From Trichoplax sp. H2 (lineage: Eukaryota > Placozoa > Uniplacotomia > Trichoplacea), in contig NOWV01000262.1 in NCBI GenBank assembly GCA_003344405.1, positions 17,115 through 81,114 of the forward strand: a stretch of DNA of 64,000 nucleotides, in the 5' to 3' direction. The translations under genes and the position numbers were made by a program. Shown piece by piece: positions 1 to 13,683 of the stretch; position 1 is the first letter of the stretch; every line of letters starts with the position of its first letter. Below the pieces are notes generated by a model. That model did not search any database. It worked only from the letters and a program-made list of their open reading frames with translations, and had not been told where the DNA came from.

Positions 1-239
1 TTATGTGGCTGTTGAATGTATTAGAATCAGAGTGATTTTGGTAACGTCATATAGCAGCAAATTAACAAAATTATTTTTGTGTCAGGAGCAAAATATAAGA
101 ATAATGTATGCATGAGAGAGCATTAAGCAATCAATTTATAGCATCCCAAAACAGATTTAAATCGAAATAATAAATGGTCTATTTCGATAATAGAAATCTT
201 GTGGTCTTAGTAATAAGACCAATTATTTACGATACTTAC

Positions 240-3200
240 AATGACAAAACAGAGTTGTAATTATTCAAAGTGAAGAAATTTGCTGCACTTTCTATATTTC
301 TGTAGCGATTACCAGTTAAATCGCTGACATAAAAAACAAATACAGCTCTTGGTAAGTAAAATCAGAACAAACTTATGAAATTATACAAAAATCTAGGAAA
401 TGTACTTTTCGTGCATTTCTGAGTAAATAAATGAACTTGTACTTACAGATGAACCAGATGATCTAGTGTAGAAAAATTGAGTGTGTTTTTTTCATGCAGT
501 TTATTATAAGATAGATTACTTTTGTGAATAAAATTCCCCAAAAATGATTTATTAGCATCAGAATCGTTAAAATAGAAGTACTATATATATATAAAGTAAC
601 ATATACTTAAATAAAGCTTATCATAGTAATTACCAGTTCATATTTAACAGTAATTATAACCGTGATTAAAATCAGAAGTATACAAACTTACAGGGTTCTG
701 CAGTCTCCGAAGTCTAATTGATTTATTTTTGAGAGAAAGTTATTAGTTAAATCCCTAAATTCGAATAATGACCGTTAAATGGCCGCTTATTAGCAAGATA
801 TAAAATAATGGAAGAATATATCATAATAAAGTAGAGTAGAGGTTTATCTGATATCAGAAGTTATTTCTATACTAATCGTGATTCTGATAAAGCTTTGCTC
901 TTATATACTTACTAATAATTGCTGCTATCATATTGTTAAAGGTAAAGAACATCATTATTTCAAAGTTGTAGAATGTAAAGAACATATGCATTACTTACAG
1001 GACTTTTATTACCACAGAATTCTTTTTTGCCTTAGCTAAATTACCGTTTCCATGCAGCTTTAGTGGGTAGGATCTCGAAAGTCCTCTGAAAAAGTAAAAA
1101 CAATCATAATTAGCGATAGCTGTAACGTTTAATGTTTTGTTTAGTTTGTAACGCTCTAGTATTACTCATAATAATTCCTATCATATTCCTTAAATATCAT
1201 TGTATTTGTATGCCTTCATAAGATGGAATTATATAAGATGACCGTAACATACAAGAAATCCATAAATGCCACAGCTGGTAATTGAAATTCATAAAAGTTT
1301 CTGATAGGATTACCACTAAGCTGCCTGGTAAAATTAGAATTATAAGCAAATATTGTTTACTTTTCATTTTGTGTCTTATGGCATAAGTGAATATATGAAA
1401 AGAAAATGCGTTTAAAATATTGAATAAAGTTTATTATTGAGAGAGATCTGGATATCAAATGAATGAGGTGGAAAGATACTATACTTACAATAGTTGTAAT
1501 TTATTCAAGCCAGAGAATGCGCCAGTATCAATAAAAGACAATTTGTTCGTCTGTAAGCGTCTACAATGCGAATAAATAGTAAATAGTTAGCATTTAGTCA
1601 AGCAGATGTAAATATACTGCTGCCTATCACGCAGTCATAATAATACTTATAAATCCGAAAAATGCCTTACTTAACTAATATTTATTAATTACAATTGATT
1701 GCCATTATCATTAGATGGATTAAATTTAGGTTATATTATTACTTCGATCCTAATTGACATTCAGATATCTAACTTTAACACAACGCAATATGAAGTTCAA
1801 TTACGAATTTTAGATTTTTAAAAAATTAGTAAGGTGTCAGTATTAGTTATCAAAGCTTTGTGCAATTATCTGATTTGATGATTGTAAAATTATAGCTGTC
1901 GAAACAGTACTAGTGAATATAGTATTTGCTAATTGCATTAAGTATTCATTTTTACTTGATAGGCTTCTATAGCAATTAAGCTTATAGATACGAATTTGTA
2001 TAACAATATATCATCATGTAATGTAGTAAATCCTACCATATTTTACGCTACTAAGTTAGTTTACAGTACATTTGTATACTTGAGCTTAAATTGCATGCGA
2101 AAAATCGATAAAAACAAAATTTTTCTCTTAAACGTGACCGTATGCGAAGTCGGTCGTTTTGCAAACTGCCCAAGATTGAGCACGTGCTTGCCGCTTACAA
2201 TGTCTTTAGATTTGAAAGATGCTTAAACTGGAAGTCACTTAATGAATGGAGTTCATTTTCGTTCAGATTTCTAGCCACATTTTTAGCCACATATTAAGCA
2301 ATTATAACAAATAATGATTAAAATCATAGGTAAGTAAATATTTTATGAGCTGCATCAGTAGAATATTTAAACAAATTAACTTACAAGTCCTGAAGTTTTA
2401 TTAAAGGTTGAAAGATTAGAGAGTCCAAGAGTGTTAATTTATTACCTGCTAAATCTCTATTCGAGCCAAAATAAGATTTGATGCAGTTATTAAAGTTAAT
2501 ACTTACACGACTTATATTAAAGCTACATCATCATTATTATAGTAAATAGGAAACGAAACTCTATAAAGTTTTTTAGGGTTAATACATAATATAGCTGTGC
2601 AGGAAATGTTGTTTGTAGATCAATTTTACCATGTCAATTATCTAACTGTTAAATCTACTAATGATTTTCCATTAAACAGTTATCGATCTCATGGTACTTG
2701 TAAATAATTTTAAGTAAAATATTTAAATTAATTATTCTCATTTACTAACAAAGAAGTGAGGTTATAAAGGTCTTCAAATGCGGTAGCGTTGATTACAGAA
2801 ATGTTATTAAAGGTTAGTCGTCTAAGAATGGGAAATAGGAGATAATTTAATTTTTAATCCTACGTAAGATATATTATGATCGGCTCGGAAGCATTTAGTA
2901 TTGCCGAGTTTTATCTGTTTAAATCTAACTAAGAGAGCTTTAATGCAAAGCTTGACTTTGAACCTGAAACTGATATACATATAAAATTATTACAGAGTTA
3001 AAAGACTTCTAAGACCCGAAAATTGATAGCTTTCTAATGATTTTAATCCGGTATTGATGATATTCCTGTTCAATATAAAAAAGATAGCAATCTTCACTTT
3101 ATAATAGCAATTTTCACAATTTTATCTTATTTTTACTATCAAATATTGGAAAATGAGAAGATTAAATATTTTCTCTTTCTCTGATTGCATGTCACGGAGT

Positions 3201-6200
3201 ACACCAAGCTAGTTTACTAGTCTAACATAAAAGTTTTTGCTTTATGTTGCATTACAGATTACTGATCTAACCTGAGATAAAATCTAGTAAGAATGTAGTA
3301 CTGATATTATAATGTATAAGCACCAACCCTCTGAAAAACTCACAATAAGTGGATATACACTGTACTATAACCTACAAAACAGCTTTTACTTAGTGACCTA
3401 CTACTGACTACTATTTCACGAAATGAGCCACATAGCAGCATGCTTAATGATATTTCATTTTGGCGTAGAAGATTTCGCTTCTTTCATCAAGAATTAGACC
3501 CGATCTAAAAATATTTAACTTACAAGGTTGATGTTGTTGCCATCTTCTTAAATAGTTCAGTAGGAAGATGGGATAACAAATTATTACTCAGAAATCTGTA
3601 GCAAATTTATTTATCCGGATTAGTTCATTAATGTAATTGATCATCAAGACTATTCTCAAAGCTTTACGTTTACGCTAGCAGTAGTTTATCTGTATCTAGC
3701 AACTTCGATATTTAAATAGGTTAACAAGTACTACTTTACGCAATAACACTCTCAAATTTTTAATCATAAATTTGTAGCATTGAGACTCTAACTTTATTAT
3801 TATATGTATACGTACAATGTCTTAGTTTTAGATAATTTCTGGAACGATTTTTCTGCGACGAATCGAATATTATTGCTACTTAAATGCCTATCAAGTTCGA
3901 GTCAGAAAATGATTCAAGCTATGTCTTATTTTGCGCTTAAGATAAATGAGTAATTTAAATAGATATTACACGATTATTTCATACTTACACAGCATGCAAG
4001 TTAGGGGCGCAAATAGTTTCTGGATAAATATGTGTTAATTTATTGCGGTCTAAGTCCCTAATTGTTAGAATAAATCGGGATATCTTTTTATATTGTACCT
4101 TTGGTTGATTCTAATAGCTAGATTCGGCCACATTGTAAAAGAAATGAAATTATAAAGAAACACATGTATTCTTTTTTATCCTAATACGCTAAATAAGCTA
4201 ACTTACTTTAGCTAGTAGTCAGAAGAAAAATTAGTGAATAGTCATGTTTGACACTTTTATATACGGCTAGACCTAAAATATGCTACAACGCTAATACTGA
4301 TAACAAAATATAATATCACACCAGATAGTTTATTGACTTATTTGATTCTGAATCCAATTGACTACTTTACGTTCTGTGTAATAATGCTTTGGTAGCGCTT
4401 ATCAAATAGGTTCTAATCATCACTTATTTCATTTCTGAGTCAGACATAGAGATAAAACTGATCACGAATATATATAATCAGTAGGAAATTAGGAATTCAT
4501 GATAGATATATAATACTATTCTCTGATCTAGCTGTATGCAAAAGCTAGAAAAATCTTCGAAAGAATTACTAAATCATCTAAAATTGCTTACATATTCGTG
4601 CCCTAATATGCAGTACGTACATTATTTGTATGTAGTAAAAGGGACTATCATGATCAAATGTATGCGTTACTGATTGATATTTTTTATAGATCCATAATAG
4701 TAATTTTACACTGTCTTGTTTATGGTCCTGCATACTTAGGCAGAATATTTCATACGTTAAAGTTTTTAGTCTGTGCGGTGCCTAAGCTTAGCATGCCTAA
4801 GAATAGCAATTCATATATGATCTGATAACTAGCAACGTTACATCTCGTACTAGCTTTCAAATTAGAATAGATTATGTATTATCATAGGTGGCAATTTTTT
4901 AGAGTCAATCTAGTCAAGGATGGAAATATTAATTTGATAACATTTCATCCTCATAGAATCCGAAAAACTTACAACATTTGTAGCTGTTTGAGGCTGCAAA
5001 ATGTATTATTTTCTATCGCAACTAGTTTATTAGCAGAGGCGCGGCTATATCGTAGCAGATAAGATACGTCAAATTAGTTCCGACATTAAAGACCTAATGA
5101 ACTATAATATTATTTATTTACATTAACCATATGATCATAACAGGATATCACATTTTACAAATTTGTAATAAAAAATATTGCAGAGCCTTAAAAAAATGAC
5201 TAAAATAAAAGTAAACTCATTATTAATCTTGCTATGTAACGGATTCATTGTAATAACTGTCACATACTCAATTGTTACCACACATTAATAGTAGGACTAT
5301 ATAACCTTTTTATTGAAATTTTTAAAGAAATTCTAATGGCTTACTCACAATTCCATCAGATTTATTAAGTTGCTAACATGGTGACGTTGTAACCGGTACA
5401 CTTGGTTACCTGCAAGAGAACTATAGTGCTCATAGTTAATATTTAGATTAAATTTTCAAGTTACGTTCATGATCTGATGGCAAATATCGGAATAAAGCTG
5501 GTATATTAGCTAACTATTAATATATGAAGAAAAGCTAAGCTGATCAAAATTTAGAAGCTTAAATACAGGTGATAATCATCATCTCGAAAGCCCCTATTAA
5601 AAGTTCGCCGCTTACACTAGGCCTAAGAATGACTATATTTTTAATATCGTCTTCTTAGCACTTTTAAATGCAGGCTAACTGATTGACACAGCCATGAAAA
5701 TAACTGAGATATAGATTGATAGTTTACGGTAACATTTTACCTTGAACTTCTCAAAAATAAAAGCACAACTTTAGGAATTATTGTAGTTGGTGATAAAGTA
5801 AATCCTTACGATATTAAGACGAAATAGTGAATGTTTCAAGTAGGTGTTAGAAGTATAGAATTTTGATATAGCTCGTAATCGAAACAAACTTTTGTATCAA
5901 AAAGCTTATTACTTCAAATGTTCGTATATGATAAATTAGTCATAATAACATTTTTTATTAAAAATATGCTGAAAGCGTAATAAATATGTTTACTACGACT
6001 GATAGTATATATAAATGGGATAGTAATCTATAAAAAGTGAAAAGAATTTCGTAATATTGTGTTATGCGAAAGTGTGTGTACTTCCCAAAGATTTAAGTTA
6101 CTGTACCGTACGCCGGGAAGATAGTATTGCTGATTAAAGGAAAATTTACTGGAAGTACGAGTATTGTTTTCTCGTATCACAAGAGTAGTTGTGGCACTGA

Positions 6201-7737
6201 TATAGTTAAGCAATACATTCATAATTTTAGTACGCTAAGCTATAAACTGATTATTTGTACAAAAGGTAAACATGCTGAAAATAATGTATCTTAGTGGATA
6301 AAAGCGTGTAGTACATTAATAAATAGAAAAATTAGTTTCAAATACAGTGAAGCGGAGTAGGTGAGAAATTTGGATAGCCATAAAAATATGGATGCAGCAT
6401 AATACGAGTCTCTCTCTTGAATTTGATCTTAAGCTTTATGTTGTAATTTTATTATGATTATACCTCTACGATTGCAATAAGCGAGAAAATATGAGAGTAT
6501 CGCAGATGGAACTTAATTTTATTTTATCTTGATTTACTTAGTACGTTGTTGTATAGTGATTAAAAATTAATTTCTAATATTATTTATGCCAAGCAGCGGA
6601 CGAGAATTACATTACGCTATTCAAGTTCATGTGCCGGTATGAAATTGGCTTCAATCTATTTAATATGTCTTTACCTACTCGTTAGGTAACTTACGAAACC
6701 CATAGCAATATTATAGTGTTTTACTAGTACTATCTAGATTTGGTAGAGCGAAACTATGATTAGTTCTCATGGCTTTATGATAAGAAATTATTAATTCTTA
6801 GCAGTTTTTTATTAGTATAGGTTGCATTGAAATTCTAATGGTACATCAGCACTATAGACATTCTCAAGAAAAAAAGGAATTTACTTACAGGCTGATAAGA
6901 CTGGTCAATGTGGCAAACGAACCATTTTTAATAGTGTGAATTCTATTACCAGACAGGTCTCTAATTAATGAAATTAGATCTCTGAGATAAATATTAAGAC
7001 TATTTACGTTTACTTCTGTAAATATTATTAAATATTGTTAGCTGACAGGCTATATAATTATAGACAGACATAGCAATGAGCACATTCCAACTTACATTCC
7101 TATTTGATAATTTCAATTTATGAAATGAGTTTAATAGACGTAGTAACGATCAATGATCATTAACTACTCCTTCAATTAAAGTATAAGTATTCATCTTAAG
7201 ACTTACAATGCTTGCAGGTTGTTAAGGTTGTTGAAGAAGCTAGGCTGTATGGTTGAAATATTATTGTCCGAAAGAAGTCTATGGAAAAATAAACGCGTAT
7301 AATGATAAAGTTATTGTTATAGATGTATCTCAATTAATAAATACTGTAAATTTTTTAAAATAATTTTGCAAGTCTTCTTAATTGTAAGGATATAAATCAC
7401 AACTGCTTTATGTTTATCGATCCGATTGGAGGTTATTGTTGCTACCAGCTAAGTTCACTTTCTAATGATGCCTGATATAATGATCTACTGAAAATATTTT
7501 CTATGGTGCAGAGATTATTGCACCAAATGAAGAATCCTTTCCCTACTACAGCATTCATTTTAACTTATTAACGTCCAGTAAATCTAATTACACTTGAGAA
7601 TCAAACCCTCTACCAAAAAAATTATATTGGACTTCTATATTGCCTTTAGACTTTATCAAGCATACATTTCGAATAGTTCAGTTGTCGGTTTGAAGATGTC
7701 TTCATCGATAGAAGTAATTTTATTACCTACGATAGAT
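240..7737 (-). CDS. Gene 1 LRR exons 16-33 (18 repeats, more divergent block)
   Basis: Eighteen LRR exons, all open and all joined in phase 2. Fourteen are 72 nt. Exon 21 (3989-4057) is 69 nt, exon 30 (999-1085) is 87, exon 31 (692-754) is 63 and exon 33 (240-323) is 84. The same four exons have the same four lengths in gene 2. Exon 18 (6889-6960) is a textbook repeat (DLSGNRIHTIKNGSFA...). Exons 30-31 fit the LRR consensus poorly (exon 30 starts GLSRSYPLKL) but are retained in both genes. Donors include GTAAGT, GTGAGT, GTTAGT, GTACGT, GTATGT and GTAATA. Confidence 0.82.
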
Positions 7738-10700
7738 CTAAAAGAAATGCAAGTGAGTTGTATAAAATGCTGTTACATAATATATATGTAAAATTATCTG
7801 GAATTAAGCATTCTTTGCTTTAGCCACTGTTAATAGGTTTCCAATATATGATTGGCTAAGATAAAATAATTCATTGATATTTATGAGTACAGCAAATTGA
7901 ACCATGGTATGTAAAGAATCGCTTATTATACTATAAGAAGGCTAGACGATAATTTAAGGATTCATTAACTGAATTGTGTAAGTATTTTAAATGGCGATCT
8001 ACTATCAATATTTTTGCCATGGATGGGAAATAGTGAGTGTATATATAGTTGCATAGAGTAATAGAAAAGCCATTTATATCAAATATAATGTAAGCATTGT
8101 ATTCTATTGCTTTCAAAAATCGTAACATTAACGTAATATCTTGGGATGTTGATAATCATGCTAAGAGGAGTAAAAAACTGGTGATTGCTTAAATAATAAC
8201 TCTAGGTTATCTATTCTTACAATGCTTTAAGGTGAGTAAGACAGGCAAAGCTACCATTAGAAAGCTTCAATAATTTGTTATTATTGATATCTCTGCAAAA
8301 GAAGCAGTTTTCCAATAAATCTTTTTCAATTAAAGCGATAAAATTGGATAAGCACAGCACAACAGTCATGATCTTTTTTATCATAAACAAGGAAGATTTA
8401 AAATTTAGAAAGAGCACCCGTTGTGGCTAATATGAAACTGATTACTGTATCTGGTCTTCTTAAAGATAGAATATATAATACAGAGATTTTACTATGAAAT
8501 TGGCTTAAATTTTTAACAGGTTACAGCTTACCAAATTCATTAATTATTAGCGATAAAAGAAGCTTTAGTAGAGATTTTCAGTCATATTAAACTTACAGAT
8601 ACTGCAAATTAGTCATTGAACAGAATGATTCCTTTTCGATGAATTCAATATCATTATTATCTAAACTCCTAATGTGGTCGAAGCGCTATGTCAGATTTAT
8701 TTAGTTTGAATTTAACATCAGCTTTTAATTAAACCGATTCAACTTAGATACTTTAAAGATTTTGAAATTTTTTCATCTACTTGTATCAAATTTTAAATTA
8801 GTAAAATCTTTGCCCAAAATTTGAACTGAATTATAAAAGATAGTAATAGTACAGATATCAATGCAATTTTTAATGCGAACATTGTAAGAAGAACAATTAT
8901 TAAAACAACAGATAGTACTTCAAGCACCCCTGTTTCATGCTAGAGTGACAGAAACTATCTCTTTAAAATATAGACTAAGAAAAGGCATTAGTGATACTAA
9001 TTTTGTACGAAATATACTTAATTTTAACTGAAAGAGTGAAGATTACACGAAAGAGATTTTACTTTGTATGATATAACTGAATAGGTAAATTTTTCTTGAT
9101 ATTTTAGCTAATAATATTATTTATATTTAGTGAGTTGATATCTTAGCTTGTAAAATTTACAAGAACACTATTTCCGAGATACAGGCAAAGGTATGTCGTT
9201 CAATTCTTTTGATATTATTCATCAAGATCCGACTAAAAGAAATTCAAAATAATTAAGTTATAAGCTTTTGCAGTTGATAAGGCAGTAGACGAAAATGGTT
9301 CTTTAAATTAAAGAATAATACGTACAAATCCCAAACATTAGGTAATCCACAAAATGAGTACGGTTCGATGTAAGTAATTGAATTTTGCTCTAGCTTACTA
9401 ACATGAAACATATTAGATAAATTAAATTGCCAAAATGCAAATACTAAAATTTCTTAGCTACGGCAGGGTAAGACATCAAAAAGAAATATCAACTGGATTG
9501 GAGTCATTAATATGAAATTAGCTATACTCTAGTGCTTTTGTGAAAACCTATAATTGAAATTGCTTTTATTAATCTTTTTCAGTAAAGAAATAATTTGCTC
9601 ATTTATTTCTTAAAACGCTGACTCTTCTCGTAAATGAGTAATAATTCTATATTCTAGTTGTATAGAATCAGTAATGCAACGGCTAGAGCGTTGTTAGTTT
9701 GATGCTAACGAGTTCAATTACTTCATTAATGATATTATAAGATTGGCTAGAATTGCCTAGGCGAATTTAAAATTTCTAAACTTACAGATGTTCTACCGAT
9801 GGCAAGCCAAAAAATGAACTACGACGGATAATTTTCAATCGATTTCCTGCGATATCACTAATTTAAGATAGTAGTTAAGGAATAGCGTAGCGAGTATAAT
9901 AAATTAACAACAGGCAATGCTATGAATGCTAGAATAAATGGATTCTATTAAACTTTGAAATAACAGTAATTTTGATTTAAAAATATAAGTTGATTCATAA
10001 CAATGACATTATAAACTTATAATGTTGCTATTTAAGAAATGATAATTTGGATAAGTTGAATCTTACAGCATGCGAAGTTTCGTCAAATTACGAAATGAGT
10101 TTGGTTCAATTTCTTCGATACCATTATACTCAAGATATCTAAAGCATATTGAGATAAATAGAAATTAATTTTTAAATATAAATATGCATTTAGATTGGAA
10201 TGAATTTATTTATTTATTATGAAATACAGTAAATTTTATGATGTGATAATGATCTCCGTCCTTAAAATTTGTACATGGCTTTCATATTAATTATTCCTAT
10301 ATTATCTTTGCTTTTATACTCACATATCTTCTAGTGATGATAGGCAAGCCAAGCTGTCATTTTTAACAATCTTTAAGCGATTACCCTTCAAATTTCTATG
10401 CAATGTATTTTAAATATAGCGAGAAGATAAAAAATTTTACTATAACAAGAAATAAATAAGCTACGAAGTTCTTTATATACAGATACTTTCGTGTGAAATT
10501 TAAAATACGGATATTTTTTATACGCGTTTTGAATTAAACGTGTAAATAGTTGTGTTGAAAACCATAATTTAATAAAATGTCAATCTAATTTATATATCGA
10601 AACGAACAGGCGAGTTAATGATTGCAAACCGCACAAAGAGTTGGTTTCAATTGTTGAGATGGCATTATATTTAAGTCGCCTGTGATATTGATAAAACATG

Positions 10701-13683
10701 GTCAAATGCAAATCAATTTTTGGACGTAATATGAACTTCTATTATTTATAGTGATATTTACGTAACAATATTTTAGGAGATTTTATTCCACATAGTATTC
10801 AATTATAATTTCGGGTCAGAACTGATTTTAAGATCATAAATGTTTTAACTGCTCGTCGATAAAATTTAATAACTAATTTAAAGCAACATTATGATTAAAG
10901 CTAATATTAATTAGGAGATGTTTACTTAGCATGCTTTTATACTTACAAACGTTTCAAATTCGACAAACAACCAAATTCACCTTGAGACATGGCCTTAAGA
11001 CGATTATTATCTAAAATTCTAGTCAAAATTATAACATCCATTAAAATCCTTATGAAATGACTAACAAGTATTATTTTTACTCTCCCATTGGCATATAAAT
11101 GGTGCAAGATGTTGTTATTTTTACTTACAAATACTGCAAATTTTGCATTGAACAGAAGGCTTTCGACTCGATATGTACCACTGCATTTGATCTAAGCATT
11201 CTATAGAAATAAAATAAACGAACATTAGCAATAGGCTTAGACTGGAGATTAATGTCAAGATTAAAGCTATGATTTTGGTATATTATCGCAATATTAATAT
11301 ACTTTGCTTTAAGGCTTGGACAATTGCAGCAATTAAAAGCATTTCTTTATCATATTTTACTTGTAATTTATTATCAAATTTAACGAATAAATACAGTAAA
11401 ATAATTGGTACAAGAACTTTCAGATACTTTTAGAGAACGAAATACTTGTTTGCATGATCTCAACTAATTTCTCCTAAATTTTACTATGGTATTGAAGAAT
11501 CTGAATTCGGTTTAAAGTATTAAAAAATAACGGTAAAAATGATATCATAACTTGGTACTGATCTCATCAATTACATCAAATACTCAAACTTTCTATATGA
11601 ATCATCTGTTACCCTTATCCCACAATTTTAGGTTTCCAAGACAAAATACAGTAAGCATACGCATAAATAAGCTATCAACTTAATAGTTTTTGAAAGATGT
11701 TAAAATCAGGCTCCTTTGCTATTGAAGAGTTAATGCTCAGAACGATAAATAAATGGTAGGCTTCGAGCTATGAAGCTTTTATAGCTTCACTTACAGTTGT
11801 TTCAGATTGGTTAGGCAGTTGAATGATCCATATGTAATAACTTGTAATCGATTAGCTTCTAAGGATCTTTCATATAAATCAAAATTAGCAAGGAATTTTT
11901 TCATTTAAGCACGTACTAAATATAAAAATACAGTGACTAGTAAAACTAACAGATTGGTTAGGCGTGGCAAGCTACAGAATGCATCGGTTTCAATAACCTC
12001 GATGAGGCTGCTCGTAATGTTCCTAAATAAACCATCGAACACAAAAAAAGCAACGCGATATTTAAGTTGCTCTACCGTCTTGTGAAACAATTAAAGGAAT
12101 TGTCTTAATTAGAAAGTTCCTGATTAAAAGCCTAGTTATACTGCAAGTATGACCTTACAAGCGTTCCTAAAATTATGTAGACATTTATCCTAGTAATATC
12201 TAATGGAATTAAAATAAATTTAAAATTTCAATCTTCCTACTATATCATGCATTATTATACTTATAGCTACCGCTTCGTAAGGTAACGCGTACTTCTAATA
12301 AAGTCATAAATAATTAATAATTCCTTAAATACGTATTATGTAGCTGTAATGTAACTTAGTATTGTAATTGTAGACTGTTAGCTATGTTTAGTATAATGTA
12401 CGGTAGCGTAACTTCTGTATTTATCCTAAGAGATATTTGGTAGCTATAACTATAGACTGTAGTGGTAGAGACTCTATGCTAGAGTACAGATGGCTATATA
12501 CAGTAAGGTGTTGAGTTACTAATAAGGCTATAGGTAAAAATAGAACTGTAAATCATATATTATGATATGGTTAATTGATTGTACTTTGGCTGGTGTGAAT
12601 AATGTCTACATAAATACTGTAGTCGTATCCATATCGGATTAAGGATGGTCCGCAGTAGAATAGTGTTACTAAGAATAATTTAACTATGTGTGAAATAAGG
12701 TAAAAGGTTGCCATGCGGATTATAGCTGCGAATGCTACGAAAAGTATAAAAGCATGCGACTATAGATTATTCTGTTAGTTCGTAGTAGAAGTCTTTAGTA
12801 GTAGTATTCGGTTAGAGTAGAGCTGTGCGTAGTTAATCTTTGTATAAGATTCAATAAAGCCCTTATTTTTCTAAAATTTGGAATTTCGTGATTGGTATAT
12901 ATCACAGTAGCATAATAAGTTAAAATTATCCAAAAAATAAAGTACCAATTTTTAAATCTAAAATTAAGGCATATTCAGTATAAAACTGAATACCTACATC
13001 ACAATTAAATTCATATAACGAACAAAACTTTTCGCTTTAATTCTTCTGATACTGGTGTTATTAATTAACCTAAGCGATAAAAATAACCGTCATTTCGAAG
13101 TTAAGTGATATAATAGATAATAAAATCATTTATCCATTAAAATCATGACTTAGATAGCGTCATAAATATTAGTAGCACCGATCTTCCTACGTGTAGATAC
13201 CGCAATAGTATCGATCAATGCATACTGATATATTATTAAAATAGAAGGATTTGAGTTTGTTGACTAATTTACGACCTCGACCAAAGAGCATATTTGCATT
13301 AATCTAAAGTTTTATCAATAGTGAAGCAATTACAAGAATTGATCATATGCACATAATTTTCTGCAGGTGTATTACTAACAGTAATTTCACGATTTTAATG
13401 TCAGTATAATCGATGTTGGGGAGTTCAATTAAGTTACTGCTCGAACAACTTATAGATGAATTGCTGCAATTGCAAATGCTTGGACAACCATTATAGATTT
13501 CTGTTAGAAATAATGACTAGATCTTAATTCATGATATAAGAAATATAAATAGCACTAAAAATTTTAACATTTTAAATTGAATGCCTTACCTGCAATTCCA
13601 TAATTACTTACTATTACCGGCCAAATAATAGCAATCAAGTTAACATACAGGATTGAATGCTGTAGATTGTCTTTAATTTTCAT
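240..13683 (-). CDS. LGR-type receptor gene 1, 5' part (33 exons: signal peptide, LRR N-cap, 31 LRRs; continues off the left edge)
   Basis: Multi-exon gene assembled by eye from splice sites and LRR consensus. Exons 1 to 33 on the minus strand: 13590-13683, 13380-13500, 12998-13069, 11951-12022, 11795-11866, 11129-11200, 10947-11018, 10608-10679, 10324-10395, 10067-10138, 9786-9857, 9326-9397, 9161-9232, 8597-8668, 8221-8292, 7666-7737, 7207-7278, 6889-6960, 5349-5420, 4973-5044, 3989-4057, 3816-3887, 3524-3595, 2994-3065, 2750-2821, 2385-2456, 2199-2270, 1489-1560, 1253-1324, 999-1085, 692-754, 447-518, 240-323. This gives 2462 coding nt, about 820 residues, with no stop. Every exon pairs with one of gene 2, so the product is probably a large cell-surface LRR receptor with its 7TM exon beyond position 1. 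The ligand is unknown. Exon calls are strong individually; joining them into one transcript is inference. Confidence 0.85.
5895..6215. repeat. Dispersed degenerate repeat, copy 1
   Basis: About 320 bp matching 55828-56155 with many substitutions. Shared stretches include GCTTATTAC, AATATGTTTA, AATAAAAAGTGA-like and AAGAGTAGTTGTGGC. It lies in the gene 1 intron between exons 18 and 19. The ends are not clear, so it may be a further old LTR or another element. The antisense open frame here (6028-6222) is not a gene. Confidence 0.5.
8221..13069 (-). CDS. Gene 1 LRR exons 3-15 (13 repeats, conserved N-terminal block)
   Basis: Thirteen exons of exactly 72 nt, each coding one 24-residue LRR in phase 2 (pattern xLxxNxIxxIxxxsFxxLxxLxxL). 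This block is the most conserved between the two genes. Exon 9 (10324-10395) codes for the same 24 residues in both, and exon 8 (10608-10679) differs at two. A Cys recurs in the central part of the repeat in exons 4-9 and 12-15 (for example AFCSL, FNCL, FGCL, LACL). Exon 8 uses the unusual donor GTTCGT, as does its partner. The intron between exons 3 and 4 holds a solo LTR. Confidence 0.85.
12345..12906 (+). mobile_element. Solo LTR, family 1, copy a
   Basis: About 562 bp from TGTAATG to ATATCACA, flanked by perfect 5-bp target duplications GTAGC (12340-12344 and 12907-12911). It has a TATA box (GTATAAAAGC near 12744) and AATAAA at 12853, so it is a promoter-bearing LTR in plus orientation. 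No internal element region is present. It lies in the gene 1 intron between exons 3 and 4, antisense to the gene. It is very similar to copies at 23342 and 44455. Confidence 0.9.
13380..13683 (-). CDS. Gene 1 exons 1-2: signal peptide and Cys-rich LRR N-cap
   Basis: Exon 1 (13590-13683) starts at the ATG at 13683 with MKIKDNLQ followed by a hydrophobic run (ILYVNLIAIIWPVIV), a typical signal peptide, and ends at a GTAAGG donor in phase 1. Exon 2 (13380-13500, 121 nt) encodes an LRRNT cap with four Cys in the spacing CPSICNC...SC, then leads into the first repeat (LIELPNI). Its donor is GTTAGT, in phase 2. Gene 2 has exons of exactly the same lengths (94 and 121 nt) and phases. A CAG lies 2-3 nt before the ATG in both genes, so a further 5'UTR exon is possible. 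No LDLa module was found. Confidence 0.82.

Noticed and set aside
1996-2226. Plus-strand open frame of 76 codons
   Set aside because: It overlaps gene 1 exon 27 on the other strand and has no domain of its own.
8217-8417. Minus-strand open frame of 66 codons taken as a separate gene
   Set aside because: Its end is exon 15 of gene 1; the rest is upstream intron read through before the AG acceptor.
12345-12906. Interpretation of the ~560 bp repeats as MITEs or SINEs
   Set aside because: Constant 5-bp target duplications, TG..CA ends, and TATA plus AATAAA in order fit solo LTRs better.
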